From: Ophiodon elongatus
Lineage: Eukaryota; Chordata; Actinopteri; Perciformes; Hexagrammidae
Assembly: GCA_016806645.1 (NCBI GenBank)
Contig: JACSYO010002073.1
Location: 372,001-436,000 of the forward strand
DNA: 64,000 nucleotides
Direction of reading: 5' to 3'
A program made the position numbers and the translations under genes. Positions 16,209 to 27,110 of the stretch are shown piece after piece (positions within the stretch are counted from its first letter, which is position 1; each line of letters starts with the position of its first letter). The notes beneath the pieces are model-generated. The model saw nothing but the letters and a program-made list of their open reading frames with translations. It did no database searches and was not told the DNA's origin.

Positions 16209-16870
16209 AACATGAATTTTTTTGTTTTAGCATCCGTGACCACCGCAGCTGCAGCCCTTCTGGTCTGCCGGTACCTCTGAACTGCTTCAGGAGACCTCTG
16301 AGCCAACCAGGCCCGAAAGGCCTCCTTCTTCAGCTTGACAGCTTCCCTCATCCCCGGTGTCCACCACCGGGTTCTCGGGTTGCCGCCACGACAGGCACCG
16401 ATGACCTTCCGACCACAGCTCCTAGCGGCCACGTCCACAATAGAGGCTTTGAACATGGTCCACTCGGATACCCAGTCTGTCCAGGAGTTCGTCGACCCGG
16501 GGCATCGGGTACGCATCGAAACGTGACATCGTTCACCCTGCGATAGTCCACGCAGAACCGTGTAGACCCATCCTTCTTAGCAACAAGAAGGATGGGGCCA
16601 CACCAGGCACTGTTGGACTCTTCTATTACCCCCATCTCCAGCATGGCAGCCAATTCCCTCTGAACCTCTTTTCTTTTGTGTTCAGGTAACCTGTAGGGTT
16701 GCGACCGCACCGCCACGCCCGTAGGAGTCTCAATTCCTGGCTCCTCTGTTGTACAGATGTTGTTGACGTCCCTGGTCCTGGAGCAATTTCTCACGTGACA
16801 TCCGACCCAGTGTGTGGAGTTTTGCTTGCAGGCCCAGGACGTATTGGATCTCACTTTTACCGGGTCTCGG
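16209..16870 (-). pseudogene. Composite retroelement relic: Ty3/Gypsy RT fragment joined to LINE-like fragment
   Basis: On the minus strand, roughly 16854-16520 reads as the N-terminal part of a Ty3/Gypsy reverse transcriptase. It contains PYRLPEHKRKEVQRELAAML, GVIEESNSAW, and KKDGSTRFCVDYRRVND. From about 16516 down, another frame reads RWWTPGMREAVKLKKEAFRA and a Q-R-Y-R-Q-T-R-R stretch, which resembles the linker between endonuclease and RT in fish LINE ORF2 proteins. The two classes of sequence meet without spacer near 16520. Neither part is functional. The join could be a nested insertion followed by deletion, or a template switch. Confidence 0.65.
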
Positions 16871-17000
16871 ACCTTCCTCCCAGTTTTCTTTAATCAGGTC
16901 GATTAGTCCATTAGTCGTTGGTCTAATTCAGATTATCAATGAACTGCTTGTGTAATTTTATTGAAGTAAAATACCAACGATCTTTTGGAACCGGCTGATA

Positions 17001-17011
17001 TGTTCTCTCTT

Positions 17012-17043
<32 letters not shown>

Positions 17044-17045
17044 TC
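17001..17045. repeat. (CT)n tract
   Basis: CT-rich microsatellite 36 bp upstream of the first visible USP-like exon. It could act as an extended pyrimidine tract. Confidence 0.85.
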
Positions 17046-17081
17046 CTCTCACCACCTCCCCTTCTTATTCCACACCCACAG

Positions 17082-17246
17082 AGTGCTGATACTGCACCTG
17101 AAGCGGTTTTGCTACATCAGGTCCACCGAGTCAATGCAGAAGCTGAGCAACCCGGTCGACGTCTTCAAGGAGGTGATGGTGGCCTTCGGCCAGGTGAGAA
17201 AGAACTCAACCCGAGTTCAAATACAAAGGGGGGCGGGGACATTTTG

Positions 17247-17285
<39 letters not shown>

Positions 17286-17754
17286 TGTGTGTCTAACTGC
17301 TGCTAACTGTGTTCCCTCTCAGACTGATGGTTGGTACAGCCTGGTCAGCATCATGAGCCACTTCGGATCCGAATTGAACAACGGTAAGATGATCTGAGGA
17401 CAACTGTTTAGCACCATTTACGGCTGCTCTCCTTATTACAACTGAGCAGCTCGGAGTGTATTGTTCCATCTGCTGTGTTTTCTTTACTGAAATGATCGCG
17501 TATTGCTCCCCGTGCAAAGTACTTCTATCGCTTTTAAAAGACAACGTTGTGTGAAGGTTGTTTTCTTGAGACATAATCAAATGTTTTCCTCCGCAGGACA
17601 CTACATCAGCAGTGGCGTGGATCCAGATGTGGACCAGGACGACCCCACCGACAGCTGGATGACCTACAACGATACAATCGTCACGCGCACATCGGGGACC
17701 TCCACCTGCCTGCAGAGCCAGCGTTCGGCCTACGTCCTTTTTTACCAAAGACGG
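17082..17754 (+). pseudogene. 3' part of a USP37-like ubiquitin-specific protease gene
   Basis: Three exons join in phase: 17082-17193, 17323-17383, 17597-17754. They encode VLILHLKRFCYIRSTESMQK, then DGWYSLVSIMSHFG, then NNGHYISSG with the catalytic histidine of the His box, SWMTYNDT, and SAYVLFYQRR. This is the C-terminal half of a USP (UCH) catalytic domain, most like USP37/USP26/USP29 by the HLKR, L-x-S-I-x-SH-x-G and YVLFY pattern. The catalytic-cysteine exons are not found. hdac3 (opposite strand) and repeats fill the 12-17 kb where they would be expected. After the last exon the next acceptor (ctcag at 17841-17845) would give an immediate stop. It is probably a truncated copy; a gene with very distant 5' exons is less likely. 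Confidence 0.7.
17250..17293. repeat. (GT)n microsatellite in USP-like intron
   Basis: About 20 GT units with one interruption. It lies about 30 nt before the acceptor of the exon at 17323, in the UG sense orientation. Confidence 0.9.
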
Positions 17755-17844
17755 GTAAGAGGACGCTGTCCCGCCCTGGGCTGTCAAACTGACTGACTGA
17801 AGTTGTTTTGAGTTTAACCGGTTACTTTTGTGCGTGTGTTCTCA

Positions 17845-17997
17845 GATGTAGAGGAGTTCGTCGACGAGGGACTTTGTGCTGCAGGGTCAAGTCCAGATGT
17901 AGAGGAGTTCGTCGACAAGGGACTTTGTGCTGCAGGGTCAAGTCCAGATGTAGAGGAGTTCGTCGACGAGGGACTTTGTGCTTCAGGATCAAGTTCA
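17845..17997 (+). repeat. 51-bp tandem repeat, three copies, open as 17 codons
   Basis: Three perfect-length 51-bp units start at 17845, 17896 and 17947. Each is open in one frame as DVEEFVDEGLCAAGSSP with minor changes (E to K, A to S). A fourth single copy is at 19294-19344 in the duplicated block. The array starts at a plausible splice acceptor, but in the phase left by the preceding USP-like exon it reads M-stop. Whether it is coding is therefore doubtful. It is followed by a GT donor-like site (caggtaagtat). Confidence 0.85.
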
Positions 17998-18019
17998 GGA
18001 GGACGCCACAGGTAAGTAT

Positions 18020-18190
18020 GTTCTTTTTCAGAGCCAGATTCCTCCTGAGGTTTCTTCCTGTCGCAGGGAGTTTTTTCCTCGCCGCCGTCGCCACCACTTC
18101 AGAACTCACCTCCAACATATTTGGGCCCAATGTGGCAGTGGATTGGATCCTAATTTATTGGAGGTTGACTTGGTCTGTGTTTGGCTTGCT
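18020..18190 (+). repeat. Decayed dispersed fish repeat ending in ctctgtaaatattt
   Basis: The phrases tttcttcctgtcgcagggag, ttttttcctcgcc and gctctctgtaaatattt match a very common fish interspersed sequence by recall. It is repeated at 19515-19690. Its terminal gtaaatattt leads straight into the AT-rich satellite in both copies. Confidence 0.6.
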
Positions 18191-19045
18191 CTCTGTAAAT
18201 ATTTATAAAATATATGTAAATATTTGTAATATATGTTAAATATTTGGAAAATATATGTAAATATTTGTAATATATGTGAAATATTTGTAAAATATATCTA
18301 AATATTTGTAAAATATATCTAAATATTTGTAAAATATATGTGATATATATTTAACTATTTATACAATATATGTGAAATATATTTAAATATTTGTAAAATA
18401 TATCTACATATTTGTAAAATATATCTAAATATTTGTAAAATATATGTGATGTATATTTAACTATTTATAAAATATATGTGAAATATATTTAAATATTTGT
18501 AAAATATATCTACATATTTGTAAAATATATCTAAATATTTGTAAAATATATGTGATATATATTTAACTATTTATAAAATATATGTAATATATTTAAATAT
18601 TTGTAAAATATATCTACATATTTGTAAAATATATCTAAATATTTGTAAAATATATGTGATATATATTTAACTATTTATAAAATATATGTAATATATTTAA
18701 ATATTTGTAAAATATATCTACATATTTGTAAAATATATCTAAATATTTGTAAAATATATGTGATATATATTTAACTATTTATAAAATATATGTAATATAT
18801 TTAAATATTTGTAAAATATATCTACATATTTGTAAAATATATCTAAATATTTGTAAAATATATGTGATATATATTTAACTATTTATAAAATATATGTAAA
18901 TATTTGTAATATACGTGAAATATATTTAAATATTTGTAATATGTAAATATTTGTAATATATGTGAAATATTTGTAAAATATATGAATATTTGTAAAATAT
19001 ATGTGATATATATTTAACTATTTATAAAATATATTTAAATATTTA
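18190..19045. repeat. AT-rich satellite with 104-bp higher-order period
   Basis: Short words such as aaatatttgtaaaatatat and tatatttaactatttata recur. The marker ctacatatttg begins at 18404, 18510, 18614, 18718 and 18822, giving spacings of 106, 104, 104 and 104 bp. It grew from the gtaaatattt end of the preceding dispersed repeat. A smaller version without the 104-bp order follows the second copy at 19680-19860. Confidence 0.9.
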
Positions 19046-19700
19046 ACCCCCCACGACGTCCCCGGCCCCCCCAAGCCCTAGGAGGAGGGGTTTCTACCAG
19101 AGAGCTGGATGACCTACAACGATACAATCGTCACGCGCACATTGGGGACCTGCGCCTGCCGGCAGAGCCAGCGTTCGGCCTACGTCCTTTTTTACCGAAG
19201 ACAGGTAAGAGGACGCCGTCCCGCCCTGGGCTGTCAAACTGACTGACTGAAGTTGTTTTGAGTTTAACCGGTTACTTTTGTGCGTGTGGTCTCAGATGTA
19301 GAGGAGTTCGTCGACGAGGGACTTTGTGCTTCAGGATCAAGTTCAGGAGGACGCCACAGGTAAGTATGTTCTTTTTCTCCCTTTTGTCTTTCTGCAGGTG
19401 GTGAAGGTGAAAGGCCGATCAGCGTGTGTCGTCGCCCAAAGAAGCAGGAGGTACCGACCCCAACCCCCCACGACGTCCCCGGCCCCCCCAGCCCCTAGGA
19501 GGAGGGGTTTCTACCAGAGAGCCAGGTTCCTCCCGAGGTTTCTTCCTGTCGCAGGGAGTTTTTTCCTCGCCGCCGTCGCCACCACTTCAGAACTTGCCTC
19601 CAACATATTTGGGCCCAATGTGGCAGTGGATTGGATGCTGATTTATTGGAGGTTGAGTTGGTCTGTTTGGCTTGCTCTCTGGAAATATTTATAAAATATA
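19046..19700 (+). pseudogene. Second, rearranged copy of the USP-like 3' segment
   Basis: Positions 19102-19205 duplicate the end of the last USP-like exon (SWMTYNDTIVTRT through YVLFYRRQ) and keep the same gtaagagg donor. The following intron, one 51-bp unit, and the dispersed repeat are also duplicated. It carries an exon-like stretch absent from copy 1 (ctttctgcag, then about 53 nt beginning gtggtgaagg to a gtacc). The left edge joins ctaccagagag directly to ctggatgacc inside the exon. The same GC-rich ctaccagagag phrase occurs at 19510-19520, so the breakpoint looks like recombination at short shared sequence. Confidence 0.75.
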
Positions 19701-19860
19701 TGTAAATATTTGTAATATATGTGAAATATATTTAAATATTTGTAAAATGTATGTAAATATTTGTAAAATATATGTGATATATATTTAACTATTTATAAAA
19801 TATATGTAAATATTTGTAACATATATGTGATATATATGTAAATATTTGTAAAATATATAA

Positions 19861-22383
19861 TATAATAAAATAATAAAAATTGAAATAAAGAAACTGTTGG
19901 AGTGTTCATGTATCGCACAGAATTTGCAGGACAGATGTCGGCTTCACATCCAGCGTCTCACGTTGGTTTTAGCTACTAAAATACTACTAAAAAACTAAAG
20001 ATTCAAAAGGGTATATTTGTCATTTAAAGTAAGATTACTTTATTTATATATCAAGCTGAGAAAACTAGTTAATTAATCATATTTTCATTGATTCACAATC
20101 ATTTATGAAGACTTTCAATAAAAAAGGCACACAAACATGTAATTGGACAGTTATAGTTTTTTGCTTGCATTTGTTTTTGCTATATTTGTGTTTATAGATT
20201 ATGAAATAATATTGTTTTACAACCTTTGACTTATCAATGAGAACATATTTTTTAAAGGTTTTAATTAAATCTTTGTTCACTTTGTTAAATCAACAAAATT
20301 ATGAGTTTGTGTAGAAAAAAAAGGATGCCATGCATGTGGGGTGAGGACAGTTCAAAAGGTGCCAAACAAGGACAAGAGTGAATGCATAGAATCCCGTTTA
20401 TGTGAAAAAAACAGACAATATAAGACAATAAAGAAAGATGTACTGTTAATATATGCTCCCTGGAGCCTGAATCCATGTCTTCAGAGCATCAGTTACGTCA
20501 ATGTGTCTCCACCAGACATCGCTTCCAGCTCCCAGTTTGTTTGTCCCCTCTGCTGCCCGGAGACTGGGGAGCGGGAGGAGAAAGGACGGAGAAGAGTGAT
20601 AAAAAGGGGACAAAGTATAGAGGCAAAGAGGGTGAAAGTAAATGAGAGGGAGTGAGACAAAGGACACAGGACACCCAGAGGCAGACAGCGGGGAGCTGAC
20701 AGAAAATGGACAAGAAAGGACAAAGGGAGAGGTAAAAAATAGAGTAGCGGGAACGACTGAACATGACTGAGGGGACGGATAGAGACAAGGACAAGGAACC
20801 AGGAGTGACGAGAGAGGGACGGAGAGAGGGACAGAGAGAGGGACGGAGAGAGCGACGGAGAGAGAGCATTTAAAGGGGCGACGCAGGAATCACAGTGAGG
20901 CGGAAAACGAGCGAGGGACTAATTTATTTAGCAGGGTTGCCATGGGGAAGGCATCTTTAAACAGTTTTGACCAGTTTACAGATGTCCAGTAAAGAAGAGG
21001 AAATAAATTAAGTATTGAAGTATTCCTCACATTCAATTTTCTTTGCCATCCCCGTTAGCCTGTACTTGCCTGTACTAGCTAGTGTATTCGAGGGAGACAT
21101 ATGTTCCAACTCTTGTACAAAAAACACAACCGCAGGATGGCAAGCGGGTTCAGCATCAAGATCACTGTGACCTCACAAAACACAAAACTCTGGCCATAAC
21201 TCAAGAATTCATCAAAGTCAAATTAATTAGCGCATTTTATGAGGCTAAAGATCGGTGTGCAAGCGCAACTGCAGCTTCAATGGGGACTTTCAACACTGGA
21301 ATGAATTATGTCCACGTTAACTATGGCAGTGTGTTGGAAAGACTCTGTTACAACGGCACTAGTCATTAAATACACAGAAGTAGCAAAGATCCACCGAAGT
21401 GTAAACACTCTAACTTTTGCTTTAACTCCCGTGACTTTATTGTTTCCTTTAATCTCGCTTTGCATTCAATATAAAAGTATGTAGGCTAATATCATACACC
21501 CATCACGTAGTGTAAATTAATCTAACTTTGACGCTAACAGTGGCGTTAGGGACAAGTTAACTTACTGTTGCTGCAGCCTCTCGCAAACCTTCATCACAGT
21601 TCACCAGGGAAAACGTTTTGGGCTTTTCAAACAATGATTGAAATGGGAAACAAACAGTACGGTAAAATGTCTCTTAATTGTCCACCTAACGTGGGTGCAA
21701 ACTGCACGTTTCAACAAAACCTTGTTTAAAGTCGCTTCTGCATTCATTCATTCATTTGTAACTCGCTAAGTCAGCTAACGGTAAGCAAACTCACACTAGC
21801 TAACATTGCCAGCAGTCAGAAACACTAAACATTTTACACAGTTATTGTTTGCTTGATAACTTAGCTTAATATTTTCCAAAAGTCAAAATGAGACTTCTAA
21901 AGATCTAAATCCAAGCAGTCTCTGTTTCTTGCCTCAGCTGAGTCAGCGGATCCACCATGTCTTGAGCACGCACATGGACTGGATGTTGGCTTTGCTACTT
22001 GAGTGTTTTAAATTAGCTCAACTCAAATCAATAAGTAAACAGTTTTTTTCCACCTGCAATTAACTGTTATTTCGTAAAAAATTGTAAGAAGTGATATTTT
22101 TGATAGCCGAGTATCATCACTGGAGAGGCAGCTTTGGCTGCGTATTGTCGCAAACACCCGTGTGTTGGCACAATACTGACGGCAGTCAGCCGGCAGATGT
22201 AACGCAAGGTGACCAGGCTTATCAGGGAAAACACAGCAGCAGGGGGAACCACATCATTCACCTGTTCACGTGAACATTTATGTCCAGGTTACTGTGAAAC
22301 TGCCAAGATGTCAGCCATTGTAACCGCTGTGGGATTTGGGTTCTGTGAAAACAGTTGTACGATGTCTTCTGAAAAGTTTTTTT
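19861..22383. other. Intergenic, no gene recognised
   Basis: Includes a purine-rich tract at 20813-20870 (repeated gggacggagagag) and ordinary AT-rich sequence. Frames up to 123 codons (20498-20869, minus) are low-complexity S/L/P translations of that tract. No family resemblance or exon structure is seen. Confidence 0.45.
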
Positions 22384-22424
22384 TTTTTTAAATCTAAATC
22401 TATTTGATTTACACACAATCACAT

Positions 22425-22482
22425 ATCTATTTGATTTACACACATATTTTTTGTCAAAAATATGTGTGTAAATCAAATAGAT
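22425..22482. repeat. Perfect 27-bp inverted repeat with 4-nt loop
   Basis: The arms at 22425-22451 and 22456-22482 are exact reverse complements (start atctatttgattta, end taaatcaaatagat). A partial direct copy of the left arm (atttgatttacacaca) lies just upstream at 22401-22416. It may be the palindromic remnant of a small AT-rich mobile element. Confidence 0.9.
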
Positions 22483-22689
22483 TTATAAGTAACTTAAGAG
22501 GACCAGGTCCAAGATCATATGTTGCTGTCATTGGGATCCGATCAGCCCGAACACATGCAGAGGTGACCTGTGTTGTTGGTTGTAAATGTTGATGTATGAA
22601 TCATGCACTTTTTTATATTAAGTTCGTAAACATGTATTTTAAAAAACACTATCTGCTTATTGTTTTGGCCCAGGCGGCCACCTTCTGTT

Positions 22690-22800
22690 TTGAGGAGTGA
22701 AGTCAATGCGGAAGTGTCTTAAACTTGCATTCTCTCTACTGGCCATCAGGGGGCGACTCCTCCGGTTGTCACGATGACTACTTCCACTTCATGTCTACAG
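22690..22800. repeat. Dispersed repeat with gaggagtcgccccctg core, copy C, inverted
   Basis: Contains aacttgcattctctctactg, then cagggggcgactcctccgg. This is the reverse complement of the core and its flank in copy A (gagagaatgcaagttttaag). Confidence 0.65.
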
Positions 22801-24179
22801 TCTGTGTATGGGCCCCTATTCTCAAGCTTCAGATAGCTTATCAGGGTGTCCCATTTCCCATTTCCCACATCTCCATTGGTCTTGTGAATGTACTTATATA
22901 CTGTATTTTATCTGTGTTGTGTATGAACTGAAAATAAACTGACACGTCTTGTTGAATACATTTTGTGGCTTCATGTCAGAGTGCAGGCCTTTTTTTACTG
23001 ATGCTGCTTTTTATGTACCTCGCAACCAACATGATGTGCTTATTAGCTAATTACACCCCTTCAGTTTTGTTGACTAGGCAACAGGGCTTTTCATATGCAT
23101 GTTGCCATTTGTCAGTTATTTTAGCAAGGCTTCAGGGTAGCATATAACGTTATATTCCAGTTAGTTTGAGCGTGCAGGCTATTTAATATGCTGATTACTA
23201 ACATTACCTGTAACATCAACTCTATTGTAGCTTGTATTTCAAAAATGTCCTCTGTTAGCTGCTGTCGTTAGGGCTATCAGCGTTCACTTATCCTTCGCAA
23301 ATACAGATTTAATTTATTGTGAGCCACTGTGCTCAGCGATATCAGGCATGTGGCACAAACCTCTAAGCCATCGACAGCTCGGGAATAATGGTGACAGAAA
23401 TAATAATAAAGTGGAGAAGAGATTTTGTTCCGTCTGAGGGTATATATGTCTTTAGCTTTAAGCTAATGACACCAAACACAGTACCAATACACAATAAGAA
23501 GGACTGTTACCACAATGAGCTCTGCTAATGGCACTAGCATGCTAATGCGCTAATCACGATTAGCATCAAGACTTTTACAAACTAACGTTACATTAAATTT
23601 TTACAGGACTAGAAATACAGAATACACACATATTTACCTTTAGCAGATTACAATACATCCTTAACCAGGTGGTTTTACTCTGTGTTCACCGAAATGATAG
23701 ACATATTGAGAGAATCCTCTGCCAACAGCAAATGATTTCAGCTAATGCTAGCTAAGCTAACATTAGCTGTGTCTGCTTTAAGACTACACCCAGTGGTGTT
23801 ATCTCTACACCTTGTTGACAACTTTGAGCAAAAATACTGGAAAAGAGAAGTATTTACGTGTTTATATACGTAAATACTTCACATTACTTCCCAGTATAAT
23901 CCGAGGCACAGACAAACACCGCCAAACACTGCTAAACCATTTCAAACTATTCAAACCAAGCCTAGACGCGCCCAGCTTGGCTGTGATTGGCCAGGACAAA
24001 TTCAAATTATATTTAATGGCATGAAAAATCAGAAACTATATTGGCAAAGCAGAAAATGATTAACATTGACACATGATTAGCAATAAATATACAGCAATAT
24101 GCAAATATCAACTACTGTGTCAAATACAATATCATATATAACACAGGACCTTCCCTTGAGACCCGATGACCCAAGAAGC
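22801..24179. other. Intergenic, one hairpin, no gene recognised
   Basis: AT-rich with many gctaatg/gctagc words typical of fish intergenic DNA. A perfect 13-bp stem with an 8-nt loop lies at 23847-23880 (gaagtatttacgt / acgtaaatacttc). No protein family is recognised. Confidence 0.5.
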
Positions 24180-25170
24180 CTATAGCTATTTTATACTGTC
24201 TTAATGATATCAACTGTTGGATGGCACAACATTTCCCTCAACTCAATAACTCAGGATCAGAAATCATATTATGTAATCCCCCAAACCCTATCAGTCCCAT
24301 TGAAAGTGCCCTTGGTGCCCTGTCTGTTAACATAAAGTCCACTAACAGAAACCTGGGAGTACTATTTGATTCAGATTTAAGCTTCAAACCACAAAAGTTG
24401 TCCAGTCCTGTTTCCTTCAAATTAAAACCATCTGCAAAATCAAACCAAGTTTCTCTCACCCTGACCTAGAAAAAGTAATTTGTGCATTCATCTTTTGAAG
24501 ACTTGACTACTGTAACTCCCTCCTCTCTGGCATCAACCAGAAGTCACTCTCTCGCCTCCAACTAGTTCAGAACGCAGCAGCTCAGCTTCTCACTGGTTTT
24601 AACAGACGACATCACATCACCCCAATCCTGGCTTCTCTTCACTGGCTCCCTGTTCGTTATAGAATTGATTTCACTGATCACTTTTAAAGCACATGTGGTC
24701 TGGCCCCAAAATATATAGAAGAAATGTTGACCCCCTATGAGCCAGCTGGCAGTCTTAGATCCTCAGGTGGAGCCCTTCCGGCTTTTCAAAGTCGAGGCTG
24801 AAAACTAAAGGTGACCGTGCTTTTTCCATCAGGGCCCCTCGGCTTTGGAACGAGTTGCCTGAGGAGATACGGCTCGTAGAATCAGTAATCTCTTTTATGT
24901 CACTTCTTAAAACACATTTTTACAGACTGTTTTTTATGTGATGTTATGAAAAGTTTTACTAAATTATTTTATTTTATTTCTTAGTTTTATTTCTGTTTAT
25001 GTACTGTTTAATCAAGTTTTAACTCTTACAGTAGTTGGTCTTTGTTCGGCCTCACTGTTGAGCTTACTGATGTTTTATTGCCTGGCTTTTGCTGCTTTGT
25101 CTGTCAAAGCACTTGTAAACTTTGTTTTTAAAGGTGCTGTATGAATAAAGTTATTATTGTTATTATTATA
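24180..25170 (+). mobile_element. Decayed CR1/L2-type LINE, 5'-truncated
   Basis: The plus strand carries broken frames of the C-terminal part of a LINE reverse transcriptase. These include LNNSGSEIILCNPPNPI, NRNLGVLFDSDLSF, RLDYCNSLLSG, LQLVQNAAAQLLTG, HHITPILASLHWLPV and a GLAPKYI stretch. Stop codons and frameshifts interrupt it, so it is dead. The 3' end carries gaataaagttattattgtta, the polyadenylation-like word and microsatellite tail usual for this group. The orientation is plus and the 5' portion is missing. Confidence 0.8.
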
Positions 25171-25794
25171 ATTAATAACATGCAGCTGCTGTAATACTTT
25201 TACAGATGTAATCACTCAGAAACCCTAACCATGACCTCTTTGCCCTAACCTAACCGAGTGCGACCTTGACGAGTCAATGCAACAACTAATCACAGCACAA
25301 TGGGGCGTTTGATTTGTCCGTTTTTGTCAACTCAAGTTTCTACAGATTAATAAACACACAATTTTATTTTGAGAAATAATACTGGTCTGAACACTGACAC
25401 AAGGGTCGTATAGCAAGTGTGATGAAGTGGAGCTGATGATATAAAGTATTTTTATTATAGTAATTAAAACACATTCATTATAGTATTGGTAGGGTACCTC
25501 TGCATATCCGGTCTATTCGGTTGGGAAACAGCAGGGTGTGAGTTCGACTCCTCTCCAAGCCCGCATTCAGGAAAACGTTGCATGTTCGTGTACTGTACTG
25601 TAGGAGGCACCAACGCGCCCCGCAGCGCGCGCGCGCTACCCGGAAACAGACACAGACCAAGAAGGTGGATATGACGTCGGTGTTTACGGCACTCCGTTTG
25701 TGTCCCGTCGCGAGCTGAACTGAGCGTGAGCTAAGAGAGCGCCCGCAGTAGAATCTCCGTTTCACGCGTTTACCCGCGGTGTGGTCGTTTTGCA
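25171..25794 (+). promoter_or_regulatory. smim19: smim19 upstream region and 5' UTR
   Basis: The 200 bp before the start codon are CpG-rich (cgcagcgcgcgcgcgctacc near 25620-25640, and tttcacgcgtttacccgcgg), as expected of a housekeeping promoter. No TATA box is evident. The transcription start is not determinable here. Confidence 0.55.
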
Positions 25795-27110
25795 ATGGGG
25801 GGTCACGGGAACGAGCACGAGTCCATCGACTACTCGGTGCACGAGGCCTGGAATGAGGCGACCAACGTCTACCTGCTTGTCATTCTGGTCAGCTTCGGCC
25901 TGCTCATGTACGCCAGAAAGTGAGCACGCGCAGTCAGTTATTCACTCAATCACTTGATTGTTATTGTATTATTTTCTTTTAGATAGAGGTACACCGGGTA
26001 ATTGACAAATATGCAGTAAAAAAAAGAAAAATAATATATATATATATATTTTTTTTTCATAAAAAATGCATGTTTATGTTGTGTGATATCCGATATTTTA
26101 GTAAATATATCACTAAATTTGACAGCTATTTCACTGTTTGCTGAACTGCACCGTACATAGTGTCCTTTAGTGTGACATAAAACAATTAAAAAATATATAT
26201 AAAAATAGCATGACAGATACAGGTTCACAGCGAGACACTCATTTTCATACAGTTTTATTATTTATAAACATATATGACATGTGTCACACAATAGTGTATT
26301 GTGTCCCACTAAAGGTCACTTTGAATATGTTGAAGAAGGAAGAACGTTTAATCTTGATCCCAACAATATCAGACATTTCTTTTGTCAAAACAAAAATAAT
26401 AATAAATCCTTCAGTCTGCTTCCCCTTTAGCAGCAGGTTCTAAGCAGAGAGTTCTCCCTTCATGTGTTCTCTCAAAATTCAAGCCAGACTCCATTGAAAA
26501 TGTCCAAATTTGAACGTTTCCTCGGTTACAGGGAGATTATCGTACATGGTGCGGTATTACTTTAGCAATAAGCATCATTTGTCGGGTTGTCTGGCTAATT
26601 CTGCATTCATGTACCCCCTCCAAACTCAATGTATTTTAATGTCAGGTCATTTTAAATCATTGGTGTGAATCTCTCTCTATCTCTTCCTGAACTCTGTCTG
26701 TGTTCACCTGTAACCCAGAAACAAGAGGAAGATCATGCGTATCTTCACTCTGCCCCCCACCGTTGGCAGCAGCCCGGAGCCCAACTTCTACGACAGCCTG
26801 CAGAAGGTCCGCCTGCGGCAGCAGCTGGAGATGTACTCTCTGGGTGAGCGTCAGTGTAGCTCGCACAGGACCTGGGCTCACAGTGCAAAATGTGTCTTTC
26901 ACCCTGTCCCAATCTATGGAAAAGAGATATCATTAAAAAGGGGTTAACCACCAGGAAGGGCACTCATGTAAACCCCTAACGACATGCGATGACCTCAACA
27001 GTGTTTCATGTGGACATTCTGGGTAAATTACAATGTTCTCCTGTCTTTCAGCCAGGAAATTTGACCAGCAGCAGGGACAGACGGACAGTGTGCAGCTCTC
27101 CATGGAATGA
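25795..27110 (+). CDS. smim19: Small integral membrane protein 19
   Basis: Three coding exons (25795-25919, 26719-26843, 27052-27110) join with phases 2 and 1 and give 102 aa. The protein reads MGGHGNEHESIDYSVHEAWN, then a hydrophobic segment NVYLLVILVSFGLLMYA (about residues 23-39), then basic RKNKRKIMRIF. The C-terminus is EPNFYDSLQKVRLRQQLEMY followed by SVQLSME. This matches the conserved SMIM19 family (formerly C8orf40 in human) in order and length. The function is unknown; one predicted membrane span is the only clear property. Splice sites are canonical (aa|gtgagc, cccag|a, tgg|gtgagc, tttcag|cc). An AATAAA at 27591-27596 gives a plausible 3' end about 480 nt after the stop. Confidence 0.93.

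Noticed and set aside
17822..18130. Minus-strand 102-codon ORF with repeated LHLDLTLQHKVP
   Set aside because: It is the antisense of the 51-bp tandem repeat; sense and antisense are both open because of the repeat composition.
18190..19045. CRISPR-like repeat array
   Set aside because: Repeats are contiguous with no unique spacers, AT-only and in an animal genome; it is a satellite.
25490..25560. Possible tRNA or SINE box B (gtgagttcgactcc)
   Set aside because: No box A, no cloverleaf and no matching acceptor stem could be found, and a SINE body does not follow.
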